Source: Hibiscus mutabilis
Lineage: Eukaryota; Streptophyta; Magnoliopsida; Malvales; Malvaceae
Assembly (NCBI GenBank): GCA_019671005.1
Contig: CM033752.1
Coordinates: forward strand, 3,100,001-3,164,000
Direction of reading: 5' to 3'
Length of the DNA: 64,000 nucleotides
Part shown: positions 32,633 to 41,613 of the stretch, one piece after another
Layout: each line of letters starts with the position of its first letter
Position numbering within the stretch: the stretch's first letter is position 1
Program-made: the position numbers and the translations under genes
The notes under the pieces: model-generated
The model's database searches: none
Seen by the model: only the letters and a program-made list of their open reading frames with translations
What the model was told of the DNA's origin: nothing

Positions 32633-33245
32633 TAATGTAATCAGTATGTGACATTCATTCAAAATGAAGGTATCTCCAGAAATTTATACTAGGAAAACCC
32701 TAACCCTATGGCAAACACCACAAAAATCATGGGAAGAAAGGTGATTGGGTTACTCGATTGTGGTTTAGTTACCTGAATTTGACTCTTCTGTTTAGTGTGT
32801 TTGATGTTAGGGTTATGTGATGAACATATTATGAAAAGGACGTGAGAAATTAAAAATAATATTTTTTTAGTAATGAATGTCACATTAAAAAAAAACTTTA
32901 ATTGTTTAACTTAAAAAGATAAAAATAAATAGATTGTTTCTAAATTTATGCACTAAGTTTGTCTCTCATTTCTAAGAAATAATTATGACATGATGGTAAA
33001 AATATCTTCCTAATTTGCAAATTTGTTCATTTGCAATCTTAATGTCCTTCATAGGCAATTTAAACCCTAAATTTTTCTTATCAACTAAGTCTTTTTTAAA
33101 TTATCAATCGACGATCAACTAAAGGCCAACATTTTTATGAAGTAAAATGATAATATTAAGTGTGCAATTTGAAAAACAAGCAAACTATGGTGTTCATTTT
33201 TTTATTCACCTTCTTCATTGTTAATTTATATTTTGATATTAAATG
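32633..33245. repeat. Last array fragment (half B, 3' part)
   Basis: Resumes at about 32637 (AATCAGTATGTGACATTC), carries a B block at about 32695-32825 and ends near TTTGATATTAAATGTGT at 33245, the same block that begins each unit. It overlaps in phase with 30570-30793 across the LINE, as at the gypsy insertion. Confidence 0.8.
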
Positions 33246-33625
33246 TGTAAAATATTATTTAATACTATACTATTATGTATTATTAAAATATTATTTAATA
33301 GTTTTGCAAAAGCTACTATACTATTCTTAATATTTTTATTTATAAAATTATAAAAAAATATATTTAAATAAAAATATCGAAAAATAATATTGATTAATTA
33401 TTATAATATTTTGAGATAATATTATTATGTTTTTTCAGTAATCAATAATATTATTTCTTTTTTATAAAATAAATATTAGCTTTCAGAAAAAAATTATAAA
33501 ATATTTATCAAATAAGGAAAATATTTTAAATAATCTTTTTCAGATACTTGAGAAGTATTTAATTTTTCAGAAATAAATTATTTTTGAGAAATTATTTTTA
33601 GCAATACAAATAAACTTTAATAAAA
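33246..33625. other. Very AT-rich spacer
   Basis: A long run dominated by A and T with repeated ATAATATTATT and AAATATTTAAATA words and no gene. It marks the right edge of the array. Confidence 0.8.
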
Positions 33626-34093
33626 AGGGAAAATTATATTGGTAGTCCCTGAACTTTTAGGGTCTTTCATCATCAAACTAATTATTTCTTCCTCTTCAAA
33701 TACTAGATACCAAGTATTGTGCGGTTGTATTGGTATTTATCCACCGTTTGCTTATGCTCTTGTATCTGTATGGGATCAAATATTATATCAAAGTCGTTTG
33801 TTTTATGAGCTTAGAATCCAGCGCACTGCACTGAACTCCCCCCTTCAAATTGGAAACAATAATGATTCATTGCTTAAAATCAATGTTGAACAATATTGTT
33901 ACTAGTTTTGTGTTTTGAGAAAGTGGTGGCCAAAAAATGGGATTTCAAACTGAGATATCAACAAGGGCCAGCTTTCACCCACTTCTTTACAATGGTGAAT
34001 TTAATGACGACTGCCTGAGACGTAGTAACTAACACGATTGAACAACAGTGAAACAAAATATAGACAGTGAAACTGGAATTTCTTCTCCATCCA

Positions 34094-34250
34094 GGGATGG
34101 ACCTAGAGGGCCTTCCTCAAAATTTAAAATTTAAATATAATTTAAAAATTTTATTTAAAATTTATTTTTGCCACTTAAAATTTTATAAGTTCACCCCTCA
34201 AAATTTTATAGGTTTACCCCCTAACATAAAATCTTGCGTCCGTTCTTGTC
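34094..34250. mobile_element. Small hAT-type MITE, TSD TCCATCCA
   Basis: About 157 bp with ends GGGATGGACC and GCGTCCGTTCTTGT, which form a short imperfect terminal inversion. It is flanked by TCTCCATCCA on both sides (34084-34093 and 34250-34259). That contains an 8-bp duplication as expected for hAT transposition. Confidence 0.65.
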
Positions 34251-34315
34251 TCCATCCATATCCTTACTCCATGTTCTTCTTCTTCACAGCTTCCTGACTC
34301 GTGATGTTGTCTAGA

Positions 34316-34513
34316 CAGTAGCGGATGCAAGGTTATGTTAGGGCGGGCTGCCCACCCTCAACTTTTTAAACTTCATATATTTGGCTTTAAATTTTTTTTA
34401 ATTTTTATGAATTAATTCTTTATTTTTTTTTAATCTTAATGTGTTGTGCTCACCCCGAAATTTTAAAATATTACATGTGTCCTCTCTCAAAAATATTTTT
34501 GGATCCGCCGTTA
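34316..34513. mobile_element. hAT-type MITE (198 bp), TSD TGTCTAGA/G
   Basis: Ends CAGTAGCGGATGC and GGATCCGCCGTTA share the inverted GCGGAT core. The flanks TGTCTAGA (34308-34315) and TGTCTAGG (34514-34521) are a 7-of-8 match target duplication. Non-coding. Confidence 0.75.
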
Positions 34514-34864
34514 TGTCTAGGTAATGTTTATAAAACCGATCTACTCAGAAGAGAGATTTTTTATGCATCTCCACCAAGTTCTTCAAAGACTACCGACAAA
34601 TTTCGTGTTGGCTTTAACCATGATCTCGGAACGTGGAACCTAAAATATCCAGACGACGAAGAGTTTAGGAGGATTCATATATAATCGTGTTTTATGCTAA
34701 CATCATAATGAAAATTTAAAAATTTGATGATCTTATTAAAAGCTCTATAAATTTCAGTGACCATATTAAAAGTTCTTTAAAAGTTCCGAGAGTACCAGTA
34801 TAGTTTACTTAAAAAAATTGAAATTGAGATGTTTACGATTGGTGAGTCACCAAATGGCAATAGA

Positions 34865-34965
34865 ACGTGTCAGTATAAGAAAATTCTTGAGCAGCAGGAA
34901 TGGCACGTATATTTGTTAAGGAGTACGTGGCATGAACCCAGATGCCTCCTTTGCATTATATATAC
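34865..34965 (+). promoter_or_regulatory. LEA promoter: two ABRE-type motifs and a TATA box
   Basis: ACGTGTC (34865-34871) and ACGTGGC (34925-34931) match the abscisic-acid response element core ACGTGKC bound by bZIP factors. GCACGTAT at 34904 adds another ACGT core. TATATATAC at 34957-34965 lies 52 bp upstream of the start codon, a usual TATA position. Together these predict ABA- and seed/dehydration-induced transcription of the LEA gene. Confidence 0.7.
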
Positions 34966-35016
34966 TTAAATTTATAATTTGATAATTAAGAGTGTTGATT
35001 CTTTGAAGAAAAAAGA

Positions 35017-35355
35017 ATGGAGTCGGTAAAGGAAACAGCAGCCAACATAGCGGCGTCGGGTATATCTGGGTTGGAAAAGACCAAGGCAACGGTGGAAGAG
35101 AAGGTGGAGAAAGCAACAACCAACGACCCAATGCAGAAAGAAATGGCAACTCAAAGGAAACAAGAGAGAATCCGCCATGCAGAACTTGAGAAACAACAAG
35201 TATATCACCACAATGCGGCGGCCCGACAAGGACAAGCCAGCAGAAACCAGTACATCGCAAAAGGCGTAACAGTCCACCAGATGTCTGCAATGCCAGAGGG
35301 CCACCCTGGTGCGGCTGAGCCTCAGTCGACGCTCCATAACACTCGAGGAAGTTAA
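35017..35355 (+). CDS. LEA group 1 (LEA_1 family) protein, 112 aa
   Basis: A single-exon frame starting MESVKETAANIAASGISGLE and ending STLHNTRGS. The N-terminal ~75 residues are the LEA_1 domain: alternating charged and Ala/Thr residues (TKATVEEKVEKAT), the signature-like NDPMQKEMATQRKQERI and an amphipathic Lys/Glu/Gln helix. The C-terminal part is Gly/His/Gln-rich (MPEGHPGAAEPQ). It has no signal peptide or membrane segment and is low in hydrophobic residues, as in hydrophilic, largely unstructured proteins that protect proteins and membranes in drying seeds and stressed tissue. The length fits the family (about 90-170 aa). The first in-frame ATG after the TATA box is chosen. The upstream ABRE motifs agree with the function. 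The antisense strand is open for 249 codons across the gene; I treat that as chance. Confidence 0.88.
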   Translation: MESVKETAANIAASGISGLEKTKATVEEKVEKATTNDPMQKEMATQRKQERIRHAELEKQQVYHHNAAARQGQASRNQYIAKGVTVHQMSAMPEGHPGAAEPQSTLHNTRGS

Positions 35356-35520
35356 AACTAGTGAAGGGTCTTTTCTTAATATTTAGTGGATTGGATACAC
35401 ATTTGTTTATTTTGGATTGAAACTTGTTCTTGTTCATGGAATAATGAACTGAAAAATGCTTAGGGGGTTTTGTTATTTTTGTTTTCATGGAAGAATAATG
35501 AAATAATTGGGTTAATTTGG
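35356..35520 (+). other. LEA 3' untranslated region with polyadenylation-like signals
   Basis: Downstream of the stop lies T-rich DNA with AATAATGAA motifs at about 35441 and 35493, plausible plant near-upstream poly(A) elements. The end point is an estimate. Confidence 0.45.
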
Positions 35521-36345
35521 TCAATATATGATAATCATTTCTTTTGGACCGAGGCTTATTTAATTTGAGCCTATCGACGCTGATTTTGGCAGTGGCTGAT
35601 GCACCAAACCTAGCAGCGGGGATCTGATGAGCGTGGTTGCCGAACCGACCAGAAATAGGTGTCATGGCACAGTGTTCTAGCAGTTCCTTGATGCCTAACG
35701 CTGCTCAACAAAGTGATGGTTCAAACATCAACAAATGGATTTTGAACTTTTTGAGACTAAATTCATTAAGCACCTAAACTTTTTTACACACACTTAAACT
35801 TTTTTACACACTGTATTTATGATATTGAATCAACTGAATGGATAGATTTGTTATGCGACATTTACAATTCTTTGTAAAACATTCTTGAATAATTTTTAGT
35901 TTTTTTATTTTCAAAATTTTTAAATAATATAATTGTTTTTTAAAATGTAAGATGATAAAGTCGACACATGATACCAATTGATCAAAAAAATACTTAATTT
36001 AGCAATCAAAAATTGATTGATTAAAAGAGTAAATCGGTGAAATTTTAAAGTATAGAGACCAATTGGGTACAAAGACGTTCAAGAGTTTCATAGATTTTAT
36101 TTTTAAATTTTAGAGTTTAAAACACCCTTAAGCCAATATTATTTTAACATTTTCATGTAAAATGTTTCCTAAATGGGAACAATAGAAAGAAAGATCTTTC
36201 AAAATGTGTAATGCAGGCTTATAACCAAACATGAACTATGAATATGTGATTATTGTAAAACAAATAAGTTATGGTTGTTTTTTTACTTCTTTAAGAATCT
36301 TTTTAAACAGTAACGAAGTTACGTAAGGTGAAGAGGGACAGAGGG
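35521..36345. other. Intergenic, nothing recognised
   Basis: Mixed AT-rich sequence. A near-direct repeat ACTTTTTTACACACA(C) occurs at 35777-35810. A minus-strand open frame that ends inside the LEA gene starts at 35665, but I see no known domain in it. Confidence 0.4.
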
Positions 36346-36367
36346 CAAGTTTTTCTATTTTTGTTCT

Positions 36368-36840
36368 CATATATATATATATATATTAAATTTTGGGTTA
36401 TTTAAGAATCTATCCCCCTGTATCAAACATTTGTGCTTTAACCTCAAATTATGGCTCGGTACTTCTTCTAAATAGAATAATAAAGCACGTCCTCACTTCT
36501 TCTAAATAGAATAATAAAGCACGTCCTCACGGGCTTGACCCAGTACATTACACTATATCCGGCAATCAACCTAACACGCCAAGTATACCACAACTGAAAA
36601 TAGTCTTACCAACACGCTTTAAATATATATATATATATATATATTAGATTATTTAAGAATTTATCCCCACACTTTGAAATATTTGTGCTTTGTTTTTTAA
36701 CCTCAAATTATAGCTCCGTCCTCCTTCTAAATAGAATAATAAATCATGTCTTCACGGGCTTCACCTAGTACATTACACTATATCCAGCAATCAACTCGAC
36801 ACCCACAACTGAAAATAATCTTAGCACCACTCTTTATACA
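36368..36840. repeat. ~257-bp direct tandem duplication with AT microsatellites
   Basis: Each copy begins with an (AT)n run (36368-36386 and 36625-36644), followed by TTATTTAAGAATYTATCCCC, ATTTGTGCTTT, AAATAGAATAATAAA, ACGGGCTT and AGTACATTACACTATATCC. The first copy also carries a 35-bp local duplication (TTCTTCTAAATAGAATAATA twice, at about 36455 and 36498). Confidence 0.85.
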
Positions 36841-36924
36841 GTTCAGGCCTTTTCAAACCTACTTTTGTAATACAATTCTTCTCCCGAAGCATACAACAAC
36901 TGTACCGGAAGTATAGAGGGCTAA

Positions 36925-37095
36925 AATTTATTAATATCTTCAAAAATCGACTATCATTTCTAAGGGCAATGGATCATATTACTTAACCAGTTTAGAACAG
37001 TTTGGGAATCAGACTCCACAATGAGGCTTGCCTTTCCAACCCCTCCCGCTTCAATAAAAACGTCTAATGCAGATTTATTGCCATGGGTTCACAGC
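36925..37095 (-). pseudogene. LINE RNase H (RVT_3-type) fragment
   Basis: The minus strand reads ALDVFIEAGGVGKASLIVES then DSQTVLNWLSNMIHCP before a stop. This is the IVESDS...VLNWL region of plant LINE RNase H domains. A stop and loss of both ends show it is a relic. Confidence 0.6.
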
Positions 37096-37139
37096 CCCAT
37101 TTTCCTTAACTTTTACTACTTAAATAATTATAATACAAA

Positions 37140-37873
37140 AGACCCCAAAATTTATTTTTAATATTAGATAGAGACCTCCACTTTGAGCCATAAATAACAA
37201 GTAAACAAAATAATAATTTGGTTATAATATTAGATAGTCTTCACTTTTTTTTTTCAATTTTTACTACTTAAATAGTTATAGTTTAATTTTTTTCTAATAG
37301 TTATTATTAGGGGTTTAATTTTTTTCAATACTTGTTATTTGGGGCTCAAAATTTTTCAATACTTATTATTAGAGGCTCAATTTTTCCCAATATTTATTAT
37401 TATGGGCTTACTTTTATTTTTTTTTCAATATTTGTTATTAGGGGTCTAATTTTTTTTTCAATATTTGTTATTTGAAGCCCAATTTTTCTTGATATTTGTT
37501 ATTAGGGACATACTCTTCAAATTCATTTTTTCATACTTTTTATTTGGGGTCAAATTTTTTTAATACTTGTTATTAGAGGCTCAATTTTTCTAATATTTTG
37601 TTATTATGGGCTACTCTTAAAATTTATTTTTTTCAATATTTATTATTAAGGGCCCATTTTTTTAAATACATGTTATTTGATGCCCAATCTTTCATAATAT
37701 TTTTTCTTAGGAACTTACTCTCAAAATTCTATTTTTTCAATACTTGTTATTTGGGCTCCAATTTTTTTCGATACTTGTTATTTAGGGTCTAACTTTTTCA
37801 ATGCATGTTATTCGAGGCTCAATTTTCCCAACATTTGTTATTACGAGCATACCCCTAAAATTTAAAATTTTTC
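37140..37873. repeat. Degenerate ~40-bp AT-rich motif array (left part)
   Basis: Fifteen or more imperfect copies of a motif like TTTTTCAATACTTGTTATTA followed by GGGGCTCAAT. The solo LTR at 37874-40632 lies inside the array, which continues for about 55 bp at 40638-40690. A second array of the same motif in the opposite orientation is at 61600-62330. Confidence 0.8.
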
Positions 37874-40632
37874 GGTAACCCCCTAGACCGCCTATGCGTT
37901 ACACCTAGTTTTAGGAGGTCACATTAGGGTCACAAGAGCGACCCACAGTAAAAATCCAAGAAATTTCTTTTCTTTTAATACGTTTAAGAAAAAAATAGAA
38001 TAGAATTTTATTCACAAAACCATTCATAAAAGCATTTAACCTAAATCGCATTACAAACTCTGACATAAAAGCAGACTCAATATACTTGCCCACTGAACAC
38101 ACCGGTACCGTACTCCGCGAGCAATACCGAGGAACTCCCATAATTAATGTCGAGTGTTGAAACATGATCAAGATCTTAAATCCTGCAATGGTAAAAACAA
38201 CATGGGCTTGAAAAATCTCCATAATATGAAACTACCAACAGATGCTATAAGCACGACTGGTATAATATTATACATAAACTGGCTTGATGAGCTTAGTATT
38301 AAAAAGTTTCATATATGATAGGAAAATTTGTATTAATGTTATACTTGAGAGTAATAAAGTTTTTCTTGATTTAATCTCCCGATTATCAGACATGAGGTCT
38401 ATAACCAGGATCATCAGAAGAGAGCCATGTTTCAAAAATTAAGTGTAGATCGAAAGTATACAGAAAGTTTCAGTCTTGGATAAAGGCTTAACCCATGCCA
38501 GTTGGGCATAGCTGTCAAAACTTAGGGAATGTCTTATGTATAGAAGCAGAAAGAATTACCCTCGCCGAAACGTCAAAACCTAATACAAAAGGAATTACTT
38601 CCGCCGAAGCGTAGGAACCAGATAAGAAGGAATTACCAGCCTAGTTAGGGCTGAACCTGCAAACATTTCAATCATATCTAGGAGTATACCTCAAAGGAAA
38701 ATCAATTTTTTCTTCTAATCAGTAAATAGTAATATCATAAATTAAGGATCAGAGATCAGAAGTCAAATATTTATATTTATCAGTAAAATAGGAATCAGAC
38801 TTATATATATATATGCACATATATATATATATATATTAAGTGTAACGAGAGACAGAGAACACGCTTTTTGACCAGGCACAAAGGTATACTTTCAGACAGA
38901 TAGATGTCATGCTTCAGATCAGATAGACAGTCTTAATTCATTTTTTGGATGTACTCGATAGTTACAGAAAGGGAATACACATATTTGTCAATATCGAATC
39001 CACTTTCGAATCGAATTTCTCATAATAAGATTTTGCTAACTGAGGTTTTAACATGAATTCAAGGATAACCAACTTATCAGTTAATTTACAAATCTCAGAA
39101 TTTATACGTGCCATGTATTTCTTAATCATATCACAAGGTTCTTTATCAGTATCCTTATACTATATTCTGCTTCATTTAATTATTTCTGCATTAACCAACA
39201 TGTTCCTTAGAGCTTTACCAATAAATTCTAGGCTTTTTGGAGTTTTCGTTGATCTTTAATCAATAGCATGTTTAATCGATTAATTAGTTACTAACGTTTT
39301 AGTATTTCATATTCTTTTTGTCCTTTCACAAAAATTTGTTTATTTCATAACTTGAGGGTATATATATATCATTTTGATTAATTTAGTAATCTGGTGCCCA
39401 AGGATATTTCAGTCCATACAACACTTACAATTATTCCATACAATTCAGTCTTTTCCGTCACATCGATCAATTTAGATATATACATAACTTTCGATGATTA
39501 TCTTTAAAGTCTTATTCATGATTTAGGAGAGTCTACAAGTTTTACGTTTCTAGATGTTTGAAACTTAATACCAAAAATTTTCCAGGTAAGTCGAGAGTTT
39601 CAGATGAATCAGTTGTATTATTAAGTCAGGAATTAAGTTCTAAGTCATTTATGTTATTAGGGGTATTTTTGTCATTTACACCCTAAGGGTATTTTCGCCA
39701 TTAATCATAATTCGGTCTGAAGGCTGTCAGTCTTACTAACTGCTTACGAACATCAGAAATCCTTCTAAGTCGTTAGACTTTTTATTCGAGTATTTCAAGT
39801 CTTATCTAGTTTATCATTCTTTTGTTTCGAAGTCAAATTGACTTAAGCAGGTTAATTGGTACATGAATTCATTGCCCTATGCTTTAATCAAATACCAAAA
39901 TATGTTACATAAAGCATGCCGGGGGTAGAAACATATTACCTGGACTCCGAGCTACACCATTCAAGCTCTTAAAATTATCTTCAACCAATTTCGAACTCGA
40001 TGTCCCTCCAGATCTCAGACTCTAGGATATGCGAATACCAAAAGTACGAACTCCAACGAAACTCGAATGACGACCGATAGCATGAAGGGTGTGAGGGGTT
40101 TTTCTCCGCTCGAAATGTGAAGGATGATGGTGGCGATGGATTCTCGAACGAACGTCAGAGGTGGCCGAAAAATGTAGAAATCCGAAGGATGGCTATAGGG
40201 TTTCTCAACAAAACTCAAACTGCTTTCCTCGGCGATCGGCAAGGCTTGGCTGCGAGTGGTTTACAATGCTAAGTTCGGGGTGGAGCGGCGGCTCTACTGG
40301 TGGTGGTCTATGCCACGACAAGGCAATGGCCAGAGATTGGTGGGGTGGACGAAGGTGGGGAAGATGAAGGGTTAAGAAATTTTTTGGGTATTCTCTCAAA
40401 CTAGAAGGATAATATTGGGGGCTAGATCGGGTAGTTGGGATATTTTAAATTATTTATTATTTTATTCTTTTTAGACATTTCAAGAACTAGTGGGTGCATG
40501 CTAAGACTAGTAATAATCTTAGCTCAAATGGCTAAGCCTCAAGTGATCAAGGCCTAGGTCATGGGCAACAACAACATTTTTCTAAACTTTCTCTCTTTTT
40601 TAACTATAATTACTTTTATTAGGGTTGTGACA
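37874..40632 (-). mobile_element. Solo gypsy LTR, 2759 bp, TSD TTTTC
   Basis: The minus strand starts TGTCACAACCCTAATAAAAG at 40632 and ends CTAGGGGGTTACC at 37874 (the last base would be A in other copies). Both flanks carry TTTTC (37869-37873 and 40633-40637), so this is one insertion reduced to a solo LTR by recombination. It shares GGTAATTCCTT repeats and TTGCGGAGTACGGT-type motifs with the LTRs at 9855-24341, so it is the same family. It contains (AT)n at about 38800-38835 and a tRNA/SINE-like stretch at 40508-40570. Frames inside are not genes. Confidence 0.9.
40508..40570 (+). other. tRNA/SINE-like stretch in the solo LTR
   Basis: TTAGCTCAAATGGCTAAG (box A-like) and AAGGCCTAGGTCATGGGC (weak box B-like) are antisense to the LTR. 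They correspond to the stretches in the other copies of this LTR family. Confidence 0.45.
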
Positions 40633-40690
40633 TTTTCAATTTGTTTAGGGCCTACTATTAAAATTCATTTTTTAAATATTTGTAGCACCT

Positions 40691-41230
40691 CACCACAGCT
40701 CGCTGCATCTACTTTGGCTGCTTCATTGACATTGGACTTGACCTTACCCTCATTCGGAGGGATCCGAACTAAGCCAGACCAGTCAACACTTCGGTTTGAA
40801 GATAGTCCGTCGAATTTTCCACCAATTTTCCTCGTTCAGCAATGCCACCTCGTTTACTGCCTTGCACCATACGAATGCACACATCTTGGAAAAAACACTA
40901 GATACTTTAGATTTAATATTTATCTCTGAAATACCTATTCGTTTCATGTCAACCATACACTCTTTAGTGTTGCAACAATGGAAAAAAGAAGAAGCAAAAT
41001 TGTTCTCGCGCTGAACACAAGATTTTTTTGTCAAGAGTGTGGACTTTTAAAAAAATTAAGAACATAAAATTACAACATTTTAGAAATGCATAAAAGAGTT
41101 CACATACTTTAGTCCATAAGTCTTAGTCTTTATTTTCTAGGATTACTGACCGTGGGAAGAAATGTGTTCATCTCGTTTGAGTGACGTTTTTTTCTTCCCT
41201 TTTCCTACCTACCAAACCCCACATCTCCGA
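40691..41230 (-). other. Possible LINE RNase H relic in otherwise blank DNA
   Basis: A minus-strand frame at 40783-41034 contains SVFSKMCAFVWCKAVNEVAL, which weakly resembles the C-terminal FVWC...NEVAH region of LINE RNase H domains. The rest of the segment shows nothing I can identify. Confidence 0.3.
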
Positions 41231-41340
41231 TGTCAGAGTTCTTCAGTATAGACAACTTTGAATTGGAGAATGATGAGGACATAAATGTTGCAATCAAGTC
41301 TCATTCTTTGGTTGGTAAGCTTATTTCATGAAGCCTATTA
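41231..41340 (+). pseudogene. LINE ORF1 N-terminal fragment (DUF4283-type start)
   Basis: An ATG at 41231 opens MSEFFSIDNFELENDEDINV, then AIKSHSLVGKLIS and a stop. The SLVGK(I/L) stretch resembles the beginning of DUF4283/zinc-knuckle ORF1 proteins of plant LINEs. An alternative is a short host exon, because GTAAGC after SLV could serve as a splice donor. Confidence 0.35.
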
Positions 41341-41527
41341 AATACATATCCTTATTTGTGATTCTTAATAAAGTTTGGCTTGTATCTAAACTTTTAAAAT
41401 GTCATGACCTAGAAAACTTACCTATTTGTCTTTAAGAATGAATTTTACAAAAAGCAACTGTTGAGACAAGGACCATGGTCGGACCAAGATAGACATTCGG
41501 TCCTCAAGGACTGGCCACCTAAAGCAA

Positions 41528-41613
41528 CTTTAGAAAGAAACTGCTTTGAAACTGTATATTGATGTGAAATGGCGTGGGAAAGCACCGTTGGTAATCGAAT
41601 CATATGCAAAGGT
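41528..41613 (+). pseudogene. LINE RNase H domain, N-terminal piece
   Basis: The frame reads ETALKLYIDVKWRGKAPLVI then ESYAK immediately before the solo LTR. Together with 44354-44551 it is the RVT_3-type RNase H of plant LINEs. The LVIES(D) motif, normally with a catalytic Asp after ES, has Tyr here. Confidence 0.7.

Larger units (their letters stand above)
3025..33245. repeat. Higher-order tandem array of tRNA-Ala-bearing repeats, interrupted by transposons
   Basis: Three consecutive long copies (starting near 3025, 5425 and 7867) repeat with a period of about 2.4 kb. Further partial copies lie at 18474-19090, 24342-25595, 26765-30793 and 32633-33245. Each full unit contains two alignable halves. 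Half A has a tRNA-Ala(AGC)-like sequence and half B a tRNA-Ala(UGC)-like sequence, both on the minus strand. Each tRNA is followed on the plus strand by the same order of AT-rich blocks and a more GC-rich ~110-bp conserved block. The tRNA-like copies therefore alternate at ~1.0 and ~1.4 kb. Transposons at 9855-18473, 19090-24341, 25596-26764 and 30793-32632 interrupt the array. The inferred history is one tRNA locus duplicated to a dimer, then amplified by unequal exchange. Confidence 0.9.
33630..34810. mobile_element. TIR-bounded non-autonomous element
   Basis: The left end AATTATATTGGTAGTCCCTG (33632 onward) is matched at the right end in reverse complement (TAAACTATACTGGTACTCTC, ending near 34810), followed inside by GAACTTTT at both ends. 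The interior has no transposase that I recognise. A small frame at 33639-33905 has no known similarity. Two small hAT-type MITEs are nested inside. Confidence 0.5.

Noticed and set aside
3025..33245. CRISPR-like regularly spaced repeats
   Set aside because: The spacing is 1-2.4 kb and the repeats are tRNA-like with long unique blocks. The context is a plant nuclear genome, where CRISPR arrays do not occur.
34916..35665. 249-codon minus-strand open frame across the LEA gene
   Set aside because: It lies antisense to a well-supported LEA_1 gene, shows no domain I recognise, and is hydrophobic-biased as expected from the complement of a Lys/Glu/Ala/Gln-rich sequence.
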